The notes under the pieces are model-generated. The model did no database searches and was not told where the DNA came from. It was given only the letters and a program-made list of their open reading frames with translations. This document shows, piece by piece, positions 26,740-36,454 of a stretch of 64,000 nucleotides of DNA (the stretch's first letter is position 1; every line of letters begins with the position of its first letter). A program made the translations under genes and the position numbers. The stretch is taken from the NCBI GenBank assembly GCA_045654885.1, contig JAZOOF010000051.1, forward strand, positions 132,702-196,701, written 5' to 3'. Source of the stretch: HGM04593 sp045654885. Lineage in GTDB: Bacteria; Bacteroidota; Bacteroidia; Bacteroidales; Bacteroidaceae.

Positions 26740-29700
26740 CTATTTGCTCTGTTTCAACAATCTGCGCAATGCCTGCTCAATATGCTGCATCTCGTTGTCA
26801 CTCAAATCCATATTGCCAAGAGTCTGGTAAATGCTTCCTATCACCATTCTCTTCATCTCGGCATCCTGCTTGTTGCGTATCCTGTCGAGCATAGCTACCT
26901 GTCTGTTGAAGCAGTCGCACAGCTCTTTGATTACAACATCCCTTGCAATGTCGCTGCTCTCGCCCTTGTCGAGCAGCTCCCATGCGTGGTCAACAAGTGA
27001 AACACGGTGGTAGAGCATGATGTCGTTTACCTCATAAGGTTTGAGGGTGTTGTACCATATGATATGCTCAAGCTCGTTCTTGAGTATTCTGTTTGCCATC
27101 TTGTCGCGTCTCTCTTTGAGCATTGCCAAGGTGTCGTTGCCAAGGAACAGCTCCTGCAGCACTGCCTGTCTGACAGGGTCCTCGTCGGCCGGCTTCTCTA
27201 TCGCCTGCTTATAGTCGAGCTGCACCCGGTAGATGATGTTGTAGACATCGGCAAGTGATATGGTATTGTCTCTCAACGCATCATAGGCAACAATTTCGTC
27301 AGGGAACTCGTGGTATGCCTTCTCAAGCACAGAGATTATTCTTGCATCCCCCTCCTCGCTGTTGAGCATGTCGGTTGCCAGCTGTGCAATAAGGTTGCGG
27401 TGAGTGCCAATCATTCGTCTTATAGTCTCGTCGGCATAGTAATCCTTATTCTCCTTTACGCCGCCCCATTTGAAACGGTTGATGACATTGTCATAGAAAC
27501 GGTCTATGTCGACGGGGTGCTCACCGGCATCGGTGTCATATCCAAGCTTGCTCCAGTCGAACGGTGTAATGCGGTATGCCAAGCCCTCGTGAACGAAGAA
27601 TTTCTTGAGTACGGCAGGGTAGTTGCTCTCGCCTACAGTCATTGACATGTACAATGGACGTTCCCAGTTTGCATTGGCAATCATGTCCAGCAGCATGTAT
27701 TCGTGGCGGTAGAGCGCACTCTTGTTGCTGATGTCAATTGTCATGTACTCGGGCATATTATTTTCATACTCCTGTGGAATGACCATTCCCGAGCGTACTA
27801 CGGCTGCAGAGTCTATTGGAACATAGAGCGTCTCGCAAGGAATGATGTTCTTCGGTATCTCAATGTGCTCTCTTCTCGGGCGGCCTTCGTTGATGGCTGC
27901 TTCGTAAAGCTTTATTATCTCATCGACCACCTTGCGCGCCTCGGACTTCTTGGTTGCATTGGCCTCAAGAATCCAGTGCTTGGTAATCTTGTTCAGTTCG
28001 AACGGATTGTCACCGAATGCGCGTCTGAACTTCTCGGGGAACGCATTGCGGTACTGCATGATGAACTCTTCCATGGGGAACACATAGACGTAGATGTTTG
28101 TGTTTCCGGCATAGTTTATTCTGTCCCATGAGATAGGCAGGCTTGGCGAGTCGTATGCAGGACGTTTCATCTGGTCGGTGTACCAGTCGGTCTGCAGGTA
28201 CGAAAGGTTACATACACGTGCATCGGTACGCTCACCCTCAACCTCCTGGTTGTACCAGAGAGGGAATGTGTCGTTGTCGCCGCATGTGAATATGATTGGA
28301 CAACCCTCGTCGGGCAGTGTGTTCAGGTAGTTCTGTCCAAAGTCACGGCATGCATAGCGTCCGCTGCGGTCATGGTCGTCCCATGTCTGTGAAACCATCT
28401 GCACGGGAACAAGCATACATGCTACGGCTACAATGCTGTTCACAAGGGCACTCTCCTTCTTTGTGTATTTGCGTATGAAATCGACGATTCCGGCCACGCC
28501 CAAGCCAATCCAGATGGCGAAGGCATAGAATGAACCGGCATATGCATAGTCACGTTCACGAGGTTGCATAGGTGTCTGGTTCAGGTAGAGCACGATGGCA
28601 AGACCGGTCATGAAGAAGAGCATGAATACCACCCAGAACTGCTGTTTGCCTCTCTTGCCGTTGTAGAGCTGCCATACAAGGCCTATGATACCAAGGATGA
28701 ACGGAAGGGCAAAGAATACGTTGCGTCCCTTGTTCTCCCTGATTGTCTGGGGCAGCTTGCTCTGGTTGCCCAGGCGCATGTTGTCAATGAACGGTATGCC
28801 TGTTATCCAGTTGCCGTACTCCTTCTCGCCATAGTTGTTCTGTATGTCGTTCTGGCGGCCTACGAAGTTCCAGAGGAAGTAGCGCCAGTACATGTGGTTC
28901 ACCTGGTAGTTGATGAAGAAGCTTATGTTGTCCAGCTGTGTGGGAACCTTTACATCGAGCGGCTTGTGCTGCTGTTTCCTTATTTCGGGGAACTTGGCAC
29001 GGCGGGTGTTCCTGATGCTGTGGCCAATCCATCTTTCGTACTCGTTTGCGTGGTCGCTGCTGTACATTCTTGGCAGCAGCATGTTCTGCACAAAGCAGTA
29101 CTTCTTGTTGTAGTCTATTATTTCATACTCATCGGGGTCGGACGCGTTCTTCTTCTCCACACGCATGTATACAGGGCTGGTCTTTACCGACATTGCATCG
29201 CCGTCCCTGTCCCTGTCTACCTCGGCATCAAAGCACTCGCCATAGAAGAGCGGGCGCGAGCCGTACTGTTCGCGGTTTAGGTACGAACCCAGTGTGAAGA
29301 TATCCTCGGGTGAGTTCTGGTCCATAGGTGTGTTGGCCGATGAACGTATCACAATGAGTGCATACGATGAGTAGCCTATCATAATGAGAAGCAGGCTCAG
29401 GAACGATGTGTTGAACACCCTGCGACTTACAAGGTATTTCTCAGTAACCTGTCCACCTTTGTATGAGACGCTGCCTCTTGTGCAGATGAAGTAGATTACG
29501 GCCAGCACTACTGCGCCAATTGCAATGCTGCCGCCTATGCTGTTGCCATAGAACGGTATGCCAAGCAACGCTATTGCGAGTGTGAAAATAGCTGCAATGC
29601 TCTTTTGGCTCTTTCCCTTTTCTGTGCAGTATATACCGCCAATGAGGGTTGCTGTGAGCAACAGTATATAGACGTACAGTCCTGTGTTGAAAGAGAGGCC

Positions 29701-30462
29701 AAGGAGATTCACGAACAGCAGTTCGAACCAGCCGCCAACCTTAACCACTCCCGGTACAATGCCATATAGCACCACCATTACAATGGCTGCCGAAACAACC
29801 AATGCCAGCAGTGAACCCTTGAAGCTTGCGTTGGGGAATCTCTTGTAGTACACCACAAGCACAATCGCCGGTATACATAGCAGGTTGAGCAGGTGCACAC
29901 CGATTGAGAGGCCTACAAGATAGGCTATGAGCACTAGCCATCTGTCACTGTGTGGCGAGTCGGCGCCGTCCTCCCATTTGAGGATGAGCCAGAATACGGC
30001 AGCGGTGAAGAGCGAAGAGTAACCGTAAACCTCGCCCTCTACGGCGCTGAACCAGTAGGTGTCGCTCCATGTGTAGGCGAGTGCACCGACTGCTCCTGAT
30101 GCCAGTATTGTTATCATCTGTCCTTTGGAAATCTCCTTTCCATCGCCGACAATAAGCTTGCGTGCAAGGTGTGTGATGCTCCAGAAGAGGAATAAGATGC
30201 CTGCGGCGCTCAACAGTGCCGACATTATGTTCACCATGAAAGCCACCTTGTCGGGGGTAGCGAACATTGAGAAGAAATTGGCGGTGAGCATGAAGAATGG
30301 TGCACCGGGCGGGTGACCGATTTCGAGTTTGTTGCCCGAGAGAATGAACTCGGGGCAATCCCAGAAACTGGCAGTCGGCTCAACTGTCAGGCAGTAGGTC
30401 AATGCGGCAACAAGGAATGTGAACCATCCCAAGGCATTGTTCCAGATTTTGAACTGTTTCAT
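26740..30462 (-). CDS. DUF2723 giant membrane protein, probable glycosyltransferase
   Basis: A 1240-residue protein with an N-terminal membrane half (about residues 1-690, roughly a dozen helices) and a C-terminal soluble half rich in helices. The N-terminus has the DUF2723 features: TVEPTASFWDCPEFI, KLEIGHPPGAPFF, and later QTPMQPRERDYAYAGSF. The eukaryotic relative TMEM260 is a protein O-mannosyltransferase (GT117), and the early acidic residues fit a GT-C enzyme using a polyprenol-phosphate sugar. A polyprenol-phosphate mannose synthase gene is present at 60.5 kb. Activity in Bacteroidales is inferred. First gene of its operon with a strong promoter. Confidence 0.88.
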   Translation of the reverse strand: MKQFKIWNNALGWFTFLVAALTYCLTVEPTASFWDCPEFILSGNKLEIGHPPGAPFFMLTANFFSMFATPDKVAFMVNIMSALLSAAGILFLFWSITHLARKLIVGDGKEISKGQMITILASGAVGALAYTWSDTYWFSAVEGEVYGYSSLFTAAVFWLILKWEDGADSPHSDRWLVLIAYLVGLSIGVHLLNLLCIPAIVLVVYYKRFPNASFKGSLLALVVSAAIVMVVLYGIVPGVVKVGGWFELLFVNLLGLSFNTGLYVYILLLTATLIGGIYCTEKGKSQKSIAAIFTLAIALLGIPFYGNSIGGSIAIGAVVLAVIYFICTRGSVSYKGGQVTEKYLVSRRVFNTSFLSLLLIMIGYSSYALIVIRSSANTPMDQNSPEDIFTLGSYLNREQYGSRPLFYGECFDAEVDRDRDGDAMSVKTSPVYMRVEKKNASDPDEYEIIDYNKKYCFVQNMLLPRMYSSDHANEYERWIGHSIRNTRRAKFPEIRKQQHKPLDVKVPTQLDNISFFINYQVNHMYWRYFLWNFVGRQNDIQNNYGEKEYGNWITGIPFIDNMRLGNQSKLPQTIRENKGRNVFFALPFILGIIGLVWQLYNGKRGKQQFWVVFMLFFMTGLAIVLYLNQTPMQPRERDYAYAGSFYAFAIWIGLGVAGIVDFIRKYTKKESALVNSIVAVACMLVPVQMVSQTWDDHDRSGRYACRDFGQNYLNTLPDEGCPIIFTCGDNDTFPLWYNQEVEGERTDARVCNLSYLQTDWYTDQMKRPAYDSPSLPISWDRINYAGNTNIYVYVFPMEEFIMQYRNAFPEKFRRAFGDNPFELNKITKHWILEANATKKSEARKVVDEIIKLYEAAINEGRPRREHIEIPKNIIPCETLYVPIDSAAVVRSGMVIPQEYENNMPEYMTIDISNKSALYRHEYMLLDMIANANWERPLYMSMTVGESNYPAVLKKFFVHEGLAYRITPFDWSKLGYDTDAGEHPVDIDRFYDNVINRFKWGGVKENKDYYADETIRRMIGTHRNLIAQLATDMLNSEEGDARIISVLEKAYHEFPDEIVAYDALRDNTISLADVYNIIYRVQLDYKQAIEKPADEDPVRQAVLQELFLGNDTLAMLKERRDKMANRILKNELEHIIWYNTLKPYEVNDIMLYHRVSLVDHAWELLDKGESSDIARDVVIKELCDCFNRQVAMLDRIRNKQDAEMKRMVIGSIYQTLGNMDLSDNEMQHIEQALRRLLKQSK

Positions 30463-30526
30463 TATATTATCAGGTTTTTTGTTATCCCTTTGGAAGAGAG
30501 GGGCAATCTCTGGCCCATAAATTGTG

Positions 30527-30557
30527 CAAATTTACCTAATTAATGGCAGAGGGCAAA
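30527..30557 (-). promoter_or_regulatory. Promoter of the DUF2723-deacetylase-queG operon
   Basis: On the minus strand TTTG (30554-30557), 19 bases, then TAAATTTG (30527-30534): an exact Bacteroidetes promoter, 64 bases upstream of the start codon. Confidence 0.78.
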
Positions 30558-30622
30558 ATATTGGCTGACAATTTGGTGCCGCGTTAAGATTTATTAAAAA
30601 AGAGAATGTTGCAGAGCAGTGC

Positions 30623-32869
30623 TTACAGCGGGTCGATATCGTAGTACATTACGATGGAGCGGTAACGGGGTTGCTCGCAGTAGGCCTGCTGAATATTCCT
30701 CAACACCTCGTTGACTTTGTATTGCGAAAGGCTGTTCTCCACCTTCAGCACAATCTTCCTTATGTACAGCTGCTTCACCTTGGCAACCGGCGGCAGGTCG
30801 GGACCAAGAATACGGTTGTCGAAAATCTCACGCATGTGCTTGCCTATCAGCTCCGAGAACTCTTCCAGCACATGCACGTCGCGGTGCTTCATGTAGATGT
30901 AGGTGAGCCGGTAGAATGGCGGGTAATGGAACAGCATGCGCTCCTGCAGCTGCTGGTTGTAGAACGAAATATAGTCATTGCCCACAATTTGTGGAATCAC
31001 GGGCGCATCGGTCATCTTTGTCTGCAGGAACACGTTGCCCTGTCCGTTCTTGCGTCCGGCGCGTCCGGCAACCTGCGACATAAGCTGGAATGCGCGTTCG
31101 GTAGCCCTGAAGTCGGGGTAGTTGAGCAGCGTGTCGGCATTTACTATGCCCACAACGTCCACATTGTCAAAGTCGAGTCCCTTTGATACCATCTGCGTGC
31201 CAATGAGAATGTCGGTCTTCCCCTCCTGGAAATCGCTGATAATCCTTTCGTATGCTGTGCGTGTGCGAGTGGTGTCCAGGTCCATGCGCTCTATGCGTGC
31301 CTCGGGGAAGAGGTTCTGCAGGTCGTCCTCAATCTTCTCTGTGCCATAGCCCAATGTGGTGAAGCTGCGGCTCTCGCAGTTGGGACAGTGCACGGGTGCA
31401 GGGATTGTGTATCCGCAGTAGTGGCACACAAGTTTGTTCGCGTTCTTGTGCAGGGCAAGGCTAACATCGCAGTGTTTGCAGTGCGGTACCCATCCGCATG
31501 TGCGGCACTCAATCTGTGGCGAGTAGCCGCGGCGGTTCTGGAACAGTATAATCTGTTTCTTCTCCTTCAAGGCACGGCTCATGGCTTCCACCAAAGGGTC
31601 GGCAAACGGTCCAACCGTGAGTTTCTTGCGGGTGTATTCCTGCATGTCCACCACCTCAATGTGCGGCAGCTGCACGGCGCGGTGTCTTGTGGTAAGGCTC
31701 ACAAGGGCATACTTGCCTGTTGTTGCATTGTAATAGCTCTCGATTGATGGGGTAGCTGTGCCAAGCAGTGTCTTTGCCCCGAAATATGATGCCAGCACTA
31801 TTGCCGCGTTGCGTGCATTGTAGCGCGGTGCGGGCTCCTGCTGCTTGTAGCTGTTCTCGTGTTCCTCGTCAACAATTACCAACCCCAGTTTACGGAACGG
31901 AAGGAATACCGACGAGCGTACACCAAGGATGATGTCATACGGCTCGTCGCCAAGCTGTTTTTTCCAAATCTCCACTCTCTCGGCATCGGTGAACTTTGAG
32001 TGGTAAAGGCCTATGCGGTTGCCGAACACGCGGCGTAGCCTCTCGACAATCTGCTTTGTGAGGGCAATCTCCGGTAGCATATACAGCACCTGTTCGCCGC
32101 GTCTGATGGCTTCGGTTATGAGATGTATGTAGACCTCGGTTTTTCCGGCCGACGTTACACCGTGCAGCAGTGTCACGTTCTTTTGTGTAAAGGATTCCTT
32201 GATTTCATCGAACGCTTTCTGCTGTGCAGGGTTCAGCGTGTTGACGGGTTGACAGGCTGTTTCGTTGCGGTCAAGGCGACCAATTTCAACCTCATATGTC
32301 TCAAAGACTCCTTTATCCTGCAGCTGTTTGTATATCGGCGGTTGCACTTGGGCCAGTTCAAGCAGTCTGTGCTTTGAAATCTCCTTTGGGCTCTGGCCGA
32401 AAGGTTCGGCCTGCTGCATGTATGTCAGGAGCAACCTTTTCTGGCGCGGAGCACGCCCAAGAGACTGCATAAGCAGGTTCAGCCACTTCTCGTTGCGGTA
32501 TTCGGCCTTTAGACGTACCCTTTGCTCGGTACGTGGCTTGAACTCGCCTTTGAGCCCCTGTGGAATTGCCGCCTTGTATATGTCACCCAATGAGCATAGG
32601 TAGTATTTCGAAATCCAGTCCCACAGCTTTACCTGGCTGTCGAGTACAATGGGGGTCTCGTCGAGAACCTCCTTAATGGGCTTTACGGCATAGCCCTCGG
32701 GTTGCTCTTCGTGCACGGTTGCCACCAACGCGGTGTAGCTCTTTTTGGTTCCCAACGGAACGGTCACACGGCATCCGGGGAGTACTCTCCCCTCAAGCTC
32801 CTGCGGAATGCTGTATGTGAATGTTCCGGGCAGTGGCAACGGTAATATGACATCGGCAAATTTGCTCAT
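30623..32869 (-). CDS. priA: Primosomal protein N' (replication restart helicase)
   Basis: A 748-residue superfamily 2 helicase that reloads the replisome at stalled forks. The N-terminal 3'-DNA-binding domain (ADVILPLPLPGTFTYSIP) is followed by Walker A VTSAGKTEVY near residue 240, the DEEH box, and eight zinc-binding cysteines (CRTCGWVPHCKHC, CHYCG, CPNC), then helicase motifs V-VI with GTQMVSKGLDF and QVAGRAGR. The C-terminus YDIDPL is the normal end, so the protein is complete although somewhat shorter than E. coli-type or Bacteroides forms. Confidence 0.97.
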   Translation of the reverse strand: MSKFADVILPLPLPGTFTYSIPQELEGRVLPGCRVTVPLGTKKSYTALVATVHEEQPEGYAVKPIKEVLDETPIVLDSQVKLWDWISKYYLCSLGDIYKAAIPQGLKGEFKPRTEQRVRLKAEYRNEKWLNLLMQSLGRAPRQKRLLLTYMQQAEPFGQSPKEISKHRLLELAQVQPPIYKQLQDKGVFETYEVEIGRLDRNETACQPVNTLNPAQQKAFDEIKESFTQKNVTLLHGVTSAGKTEVYIHLITEAIRRGEQVLYMLPEIALTKQIVERLRRVFGNRIGLYHSKFTDAERVEIWKKQLGDEPYDIILGVRSSVFLPFRKLGLVIVDEEHENSYKQQEPAPRYNARNAAIVLASYFGAKTLLGTATPSIESYYNATTGKYALVSLTTRHRAVQLPHIEVVDMQEYTRKKLTVGPFADPLVEAMSRALKEKKQIILFQNRRGYSPQIECRTCGWVPHCKHCDVSLALHKNANKLVCHYCGYTIPAPVHCPNCESRSFTTLGYGTEKIEDDLQNLFPEARIERMDLDTTRTRTAYERIISDFQEGKTDILIGTQMVSKGLDFDNVDVVGIVNADTLLNYPDFRATERAFQLMSQVAGRAGRKNGQGNVFLQTKMTDAPVIPQIVGNDYISFYNQQLQERMLFHYPPFYRLTYIYMKHRDVHVLEEFSELIGKHMREIFDNRILGPDLPPVAKVKQLYIRKIVLKVENSLSQYKVNEVLRNIQQAYCEQPRYRSIVMYYDIDPL

Positions 32870-32879
32870 AACGCAGATG

Positions 32880-32910
32880 CGAAGTTATTAAAAAGCTCTC
32901 AAACGGCAAA
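32880..32910 (-). promoter_or_regulatory. priA promoter
   Basis: Minus-strand TTTG (32907-32910), 19 bases, then TAACTTCG (32880-32887), a TAnnTTTG variant, directly before the gene (start 32869). Leader would be very short. Confidence 0.5.
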
Positions 32911-32968
32911 ATATAGCCGCTGTTGCATTTCCTTTTTTTATAGCGTTGTTTTGAACGGGTAATTTATT

Positions 32969-32976
32969 TATTTTTG
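32969..32976 (+). promoter_or_regulatory. Promoter -7 box of the small lipoprotein gene
   Basis: TATTTTTG, an exact TAnnTTTG match, 26 bases before the ATG at 33003; a GTTG lies about 20 bases upstream of it as a weak -33 box. Confidence 0.6.
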
Positions 32977-33002
32977 CACAGACAATTTTAAATGATTGAA
33001 TT

Positions 33003-33299
33003 ATGCTCAAGATAAGAAAGTACCTCTCTATTCTATTTGTTGCCCTGTTGTTGCACTCTTGCGGTGACGGCAAAGAGGCATCGACAGCTGTTGCTGCCTA
33101 TGATGCCGCGGTAGAAAAGGTTATGCTTGCCGGCAGTTCCGAGGAACTGGTCGAAGTCTCATACAGCCTGCATCTTGAACTTGCATCACTTACCTCTATT
33201 GCCGACTCGCGTAAAGTGAGTGAGGCAAAGCAACGGTTTGAAAAGGCTGTCAAGGAGAAAGAGATTGAGTTCTATGCTGCAGCACGTAGAAAAAAATAG
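33003..33299 (+). CDS. Small putative lipoprotein, unknown function
   Basis: A 98-residue protein with a type II signal peptide: basic N-terminus (LKIRKY), hydrophobic stretch, and LLLHSC with the lipidated Cys at 20, then GDG. The mature part of ~78 residues is predicted helical, rich in Ala, Glu and Lys, and ends in RRKK. I do not recognise a family. It is monocistronic, with its own promoter and a hairpin over its stop codon, and is convergent with the mechanosensitive channel gene. Confidence 0.75.
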   Translation: MLKIRKYLSILFVALLLHSCGDGKEASTAVAAYDAAVEKVMLAGSSEELVEVSYSLHLELASLTSIADSRKVSEAKQRFEKAVKEKEIEFYAAARRKK

Positions 33300-33316
33300 C
33301 GGTTTTTGCCGCTATT
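33295..33316. terminator. Bidirectional terminator between lipoprotein and channel genes
   Basis: AATAGCGG/CCGCTATT perfect 8-bp stem with loop TTTTTG; the left arm overlaps the lipoprotein stop. On the minus strand the hairpin is followed by a run of seven T, making it strongest for the channel gene. Confidence 0.8.
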
Positions 33317-33336
33317 CTTGTTTGTGGGATAAGTGC

Positions 33337-34524
33337 TTATACTGTATCCTCGTTAATTGCAAATCCCTTTAAATCATTGCCTGTGGGGCTTTGGAATGCC
33401 TTGAGCCCGAACTGTGGCAATGTAGCCAACAGGAACTCAAAAACCTCGGCCTGCAGGTGCTCGTAGTCTACCCACGCTGTGCCGTCAAAGAAGAAATAGA
33501 GTTCCAGTGGCAGTCCCTGTGCAGTAGGCTGCAGTTGGCGCACCATTGTTGTCATTCCTTTGTTTACCTTCCGGTGGTTCTTGAGCCACGCTTCTACCCA
33601 CTCCCTGAATATTGTTAGGTTGACCATGTTATCGTGTATGTCGGTAATTAGCCCCTTGTCGGCAAGAGACTTTGCCTGCTCTGCCGTGCAGAATGTGACA
33701 GAATTCATGTCGATGAAGATGGAGCGCTTTATGCGTCGGCCGCCGCTGTCGAACATTCCCCGCCAGTTCTGGAACGACTCGCTCACAAGGGCATAAGGCG
33801 GGATGGTTGTGATGGTTTTGTCCCAATTCTGTACCTTGACTGTGGTGAGCGATACATCCTGTACCATTCCGTCGGCACCATATTTTTCCATTGTAATCCA
33901 GTCTCCGGGGCGCAGCATGTCATTGGCCGAGAGCTGCACACCTGCCACAAGTCCCATGATGCTGTCCTTGAATACAAGCATGAGCACGGCTGCCGAGGCT
34001 CCAAGTCCGGCAAGCAGATTGGTGGGGTCCTTGTCAATCACAATGCTGGTTATGTAAATGAGCCCGATGCATATGACAACAATCTTGAGCATCTGGAATA
34101 CACCCTGTATCGTGTGGTTCTTGGTCTTCTTTGCCTGGCTGGATATTTGATACAACGATGTCAGCACCCCGCAGCACAGCTTTACAAAGATTACGATAAT
34201 GTATATATGGCACACTTTGGCTGCTATATTGTATAGCGTAGTACCCTCATTGGCTAGCATTGGAAGAGTAGCTGTCAGTGCTATTCCGACAATGAAATTG
34301 CATGCGTTCTTTAACGTTGCATCATTGAATATTATATTATCCCATTTGGCTTGTGTTCTGTGTGTGATTCTGTGTGTTATGGGAATTATAATCTTCTGGC
34401 AGATGAAGCTGCTTATGTAGAAAAGCAGGATAATGCACGAAATTACTCCAACCCAATGTATTATGTTGACATTGTCGGTTGCAACCCCAATCCTCTCCAG
34501 CAATGGTATGTATGTGTCTTGCAT
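33337..34524 (-). CDS. MscS-family mechanosensitive channel, YbdG-like
   Basis: A 395-residue protein with about five membrane helices in the first ~200 residues, then the MscS pore-lining helix and beta domain with MRPGDWI-like NDMLRPGDWITMEKYGADG and the YbdG-like VQNWDKTITTIPPYALVSESFQNWRGM. Such channels release solutes during osmotic downshock; YbdG itself gives a low-level MscM conductance. Length is close to E. coli YbdG (415), clearly longer than MscS (286). Alone on its transcript between a terminator and a beta-barrel gene located upstream on the same strand. Confidence 0.93.
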   Translation of the reverse strand: MQDTYIPLLERIGVATDNVNIIHWVGVISCIILLFYISSFICQKIIIPITHRITHRTQAKWDNIIFNDATLKNACNFIVGIALTATLPMLANEGTTLYNIAAKVCHIYIIVIFVKLCCGVLTSLYQISSQAKKTKNHTIQGVFQMLKIVVICIGLIYITSIVIDKDPTNLLAGLGASAAVLMLVFKDSIMGLVAGVQLSANDMLRPGDWITMEKYGADGMVQDVSLTTVKVQNWDKTITTIPPYALVSESFQNWRGMFDSGGRRIKRSIFIDMNSVTFCTAEQAKSLADKGLITDIHDNMVNLTIFREWVEAWLKNHRKVNKGMTTMVRQLQPTAQGLPLELYFFFDGTAWVDYEHLQAEVFEFLLATLPQFGLKAFQSPTGNDLKGFAINEDTV

Positions 34525-34573
34525 GTTGTAATTTTTGATAGCCGGCCGGCATGCCGGTTGGTTGAAACGGTTT

Positions 34574-35197
34574 TCAGAAAATGTATGCCAGGGAAACCTG
34601 CCAGGTGTTTGCCTTTATCTCGGCCATCTGCTTGGTGAAACCAAGGATTGAGCCTGTAATGTCGGCGCTCTTTCCCAAAGCGAGATTGTAGTTGCCGTGT
34701 ATCTGCAGATGGTCGAGCAGTATGAGGCCGAGTCCGAAGTTCAGGCTCAGATTACTGTCCTTTACTTTGTATTCACTGCTTGCGATGTCTGCAATGTTGT
34801 TCAAGGTGATGCTCTTGTCTCCTATGCTCCAGCTGAACTGGGGACCAATGGCAATGAAAGGCTCAACAATCTTGTTCACTGCCGGGATTGTAAGCTCATA
34901 GCGCAGGTACAGCGGCACGTCGATGCTCTGGGTGAGTACATTCTGCCCGTTTACATCAATGTTTGCCTGCGAGTAGAGAACATTGGCCTCAAGTCCCAAA
35001 CCTGCAACCGGTATTATGAACTTTGCAGTGGGGCCTACAAACCAACCGGTGTTTCCTTGCAATTGGGCTTTGAAGTCATCGACACTTAGCGTGGGAGTCT
35101 CGGGGAGGTTCACTCCGGCCTTTATGCCAATATTGAACTGTGCTGTTGCCGTGGTTGCTGCAACAACAAAAAGAATTAGAGTCAAAAACTTTTTCAT
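34574..35197 (-). CDS. Outer-membrane beta-barrel protein (porin-like family)
   Basis: A 207-residue protein with a clear Sec signal peptide ending ATTATAQ near residue 20, then FNIGIKAGVNLPE, the usual start of small Bacteroidetes OMP_b-brl_2/PorT-type barrels, alternating strands with GLGLEANVLYSQ and FGLGLILLDHLQ, and a C-terminal aromatic strand ending in F (SLAYIF). It probably forms an 8-strand outer-membrane barrel; the function is unknown. It lies between the channel gene and the terminator hairpin of the type IX operon. Confidence 0.85.
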   Translation of the reverse strand: MKKFLTLILFVVAATTATAQFNIGIKAGVNLPETPTLSVDDFKAQLQGNTGWFVGPTAKFIIPVAGLGLEANVLYSQANIDVNGQNVLTQSIDVPLYLRYELTIPAVNKIVEPFIAIGPQFSWSIGDKSITLNNIADIASSEYKVKDSNLSLNFGLGLILLDHLQIHGNYNLALGKSADITGSILGFTKQMAEIKANTWQVSLAYIF

Positions 35198-35231
35198 GGT
35201 TATTCAATTTAGAAGCTGTTTCTTTGTTTAT

Positions 35232-35267
35232 CACGGGGACAGTATTCGAATGAATGCTGTCCCCGTG
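35232..35267 (-). terminator. Hairpin at the end of the gld operon
   Basis: CACGGGGACAG and CTGTCCCCGTG form a perfect 11-bp G+C-rich stem, with ATTC/GAAT pairing in the loop, in the 133-base gap after gldN. There is no T-run on either side, so it may terminate weakly or protect the 3' end. Confidence 0.65.
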
Positions 35268-35330
35268 TATGTTCACGCTTGCAAAAAAACTATAAAGCAA
35301 GCAAATAAACAATAGTTCAAGGAAAAAAGT

Positions 35331-36431
35331 TTAGCGGCGCTCCCTGCGTACCGACACTCTGTTTGCGTTGCTGCTTGCTCCCGAACTGTTGCTTTTGGGT
35401 GCTTTTTCTTTCTTTACAGTTTCCTTTTTTACGGTCTCTTTTTTCACAGTGCTCCTTGCTGTGCGGCTTTTGGCGCTAACCTTCTTTGCGCTCTTCTCTA
35501 CGTTGAGTGTGTCATTGGCTGCGGCAATGGCTGCATTGATAGAGTCCTGGCGTATCTCGGCCACGGTCTTTGTGTTCCAAAGATTGGTGCGGAAATCCTT
35601 GAGCTGCTGCTCAATCTTCTGCTGTTCCTGCTTCACCTCGGCCGAGTCCTTGCAGTACTGTACTATTGCAAGGTTCTTCATGTTCACGGTCTTGTAAATC
35701 TCGCCCTCGTAGCATCCTGTCTTGAAATAGTCATCAAGCGTCATGGACATCACGTTGTTGAGGCTGCTGCTCATTACATACTGCTGTGTGAGCAATGCCG
35801 AGATATCGTCATAGTTTAGCCAGAACATGGGGTATTTGGTTACTCCACCCTCCTCCTTGCTGTGTCGTACTGGGCAGATGGCCGTGACGCGCTTGCCATA
35901 TGTGCCGGTGCGCTGGTCATAGTAGTGGCTCTCCTTTATATAGTAGCTCAACACCTCGGAACTTGGGCTGTCGCTTTTTCCCACCACGGGCTCGCCATTC
36001 TCGTTCTCCTCGTAGTAGATGTTGTAGTTGTCGAGCAGGTTGATTGGGGTGATGATGTTATCCTCGGTGAACTGCTCCACACCGTCGAGGTTATATTTAT
36101 AGGCGGTGATTTTTCCCTTCAGTATGTTGTTGAACAGGAATGTGAAGAGGTTGCACTGGTCGCCAATCTGCTCTACAGGGTAGTAGAGCGGTGCGTTCTT
36201 CTCGTTCTCAAGGTCAAGTGAGCGGTAAACCTCGCGTTTCCAGTCAACCTCCTGCGGTGTCTGTGTCACTGGGTATTGGCTCTTGGCCCTCTCTGTCAGT
36301 TCCACAACTGCTGTTGTCTCGGCCTTTTTGCCCTTCTTGTTGTCGCCCTTGCGTGCAGGGGGTTGCGCGTAGGTTGTCTGCGCAACAAGCGCAATCATTG
36401 CAATAACTAATATTCTGCTTATGTACTGCAT
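35331..36431 (-). CDS. gldN: Type IX secretion ring protein GldN/PorN
   Basis: A 366-residue periplasmic protein with a signal peptide (TTYAQ cleavage near residue 22). The core, with DVWKRE-like EVDWKREVYRSLDLENEKNAPLYYP, ITAYKYN, YYIKESHYYDQRTGTYGKRV and MFWLNYDDI, is the GldN family. GldN/PorN forms a periplasmic ring with GldK/PorK under the outer membrane. The C-terminal ~60 residues are a Lys/Ser-rich tail with KKETVKKETV repeats that lies beyond the usual domain. Last gene of porP-gldKLMN. Confidence 0.95.
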   Translation of the reverse strand: MQYISRILVIAMIALVAQTTYAQPPARKGDNKKGKKAETTAVVELTERAKSQYPVTQTPQEVDWKREVYRSLDLENEKNAPLYYPVEQIGDQCNLFTFLFNNILKGKITAYKYNLDGVEQFTEDNIITPINLLDNYNIYYEENENGEPVVGKSDSPSSEVLSYYIKESHYYDQRTGTYGKRVTAICPVRHSKEEGGVTKYPMFWLNYDDISALLTQQYVMSSSLNNVMSMTLDDYFKTGCYEGEIYKTVNMKNLAIVQYCKDSAEVKQEQQKIEQQLKDFRTNLWNTKTVAEIRQDSINAAIAAANDTLNVEKSAKKVSAKSRTARSTVKKETVKKETVKKEKAPKSNSSGASSNANRVSVRRERR

Positions 36432-36454
36432 ATTGTTATATTGTTTGTTTCTGT

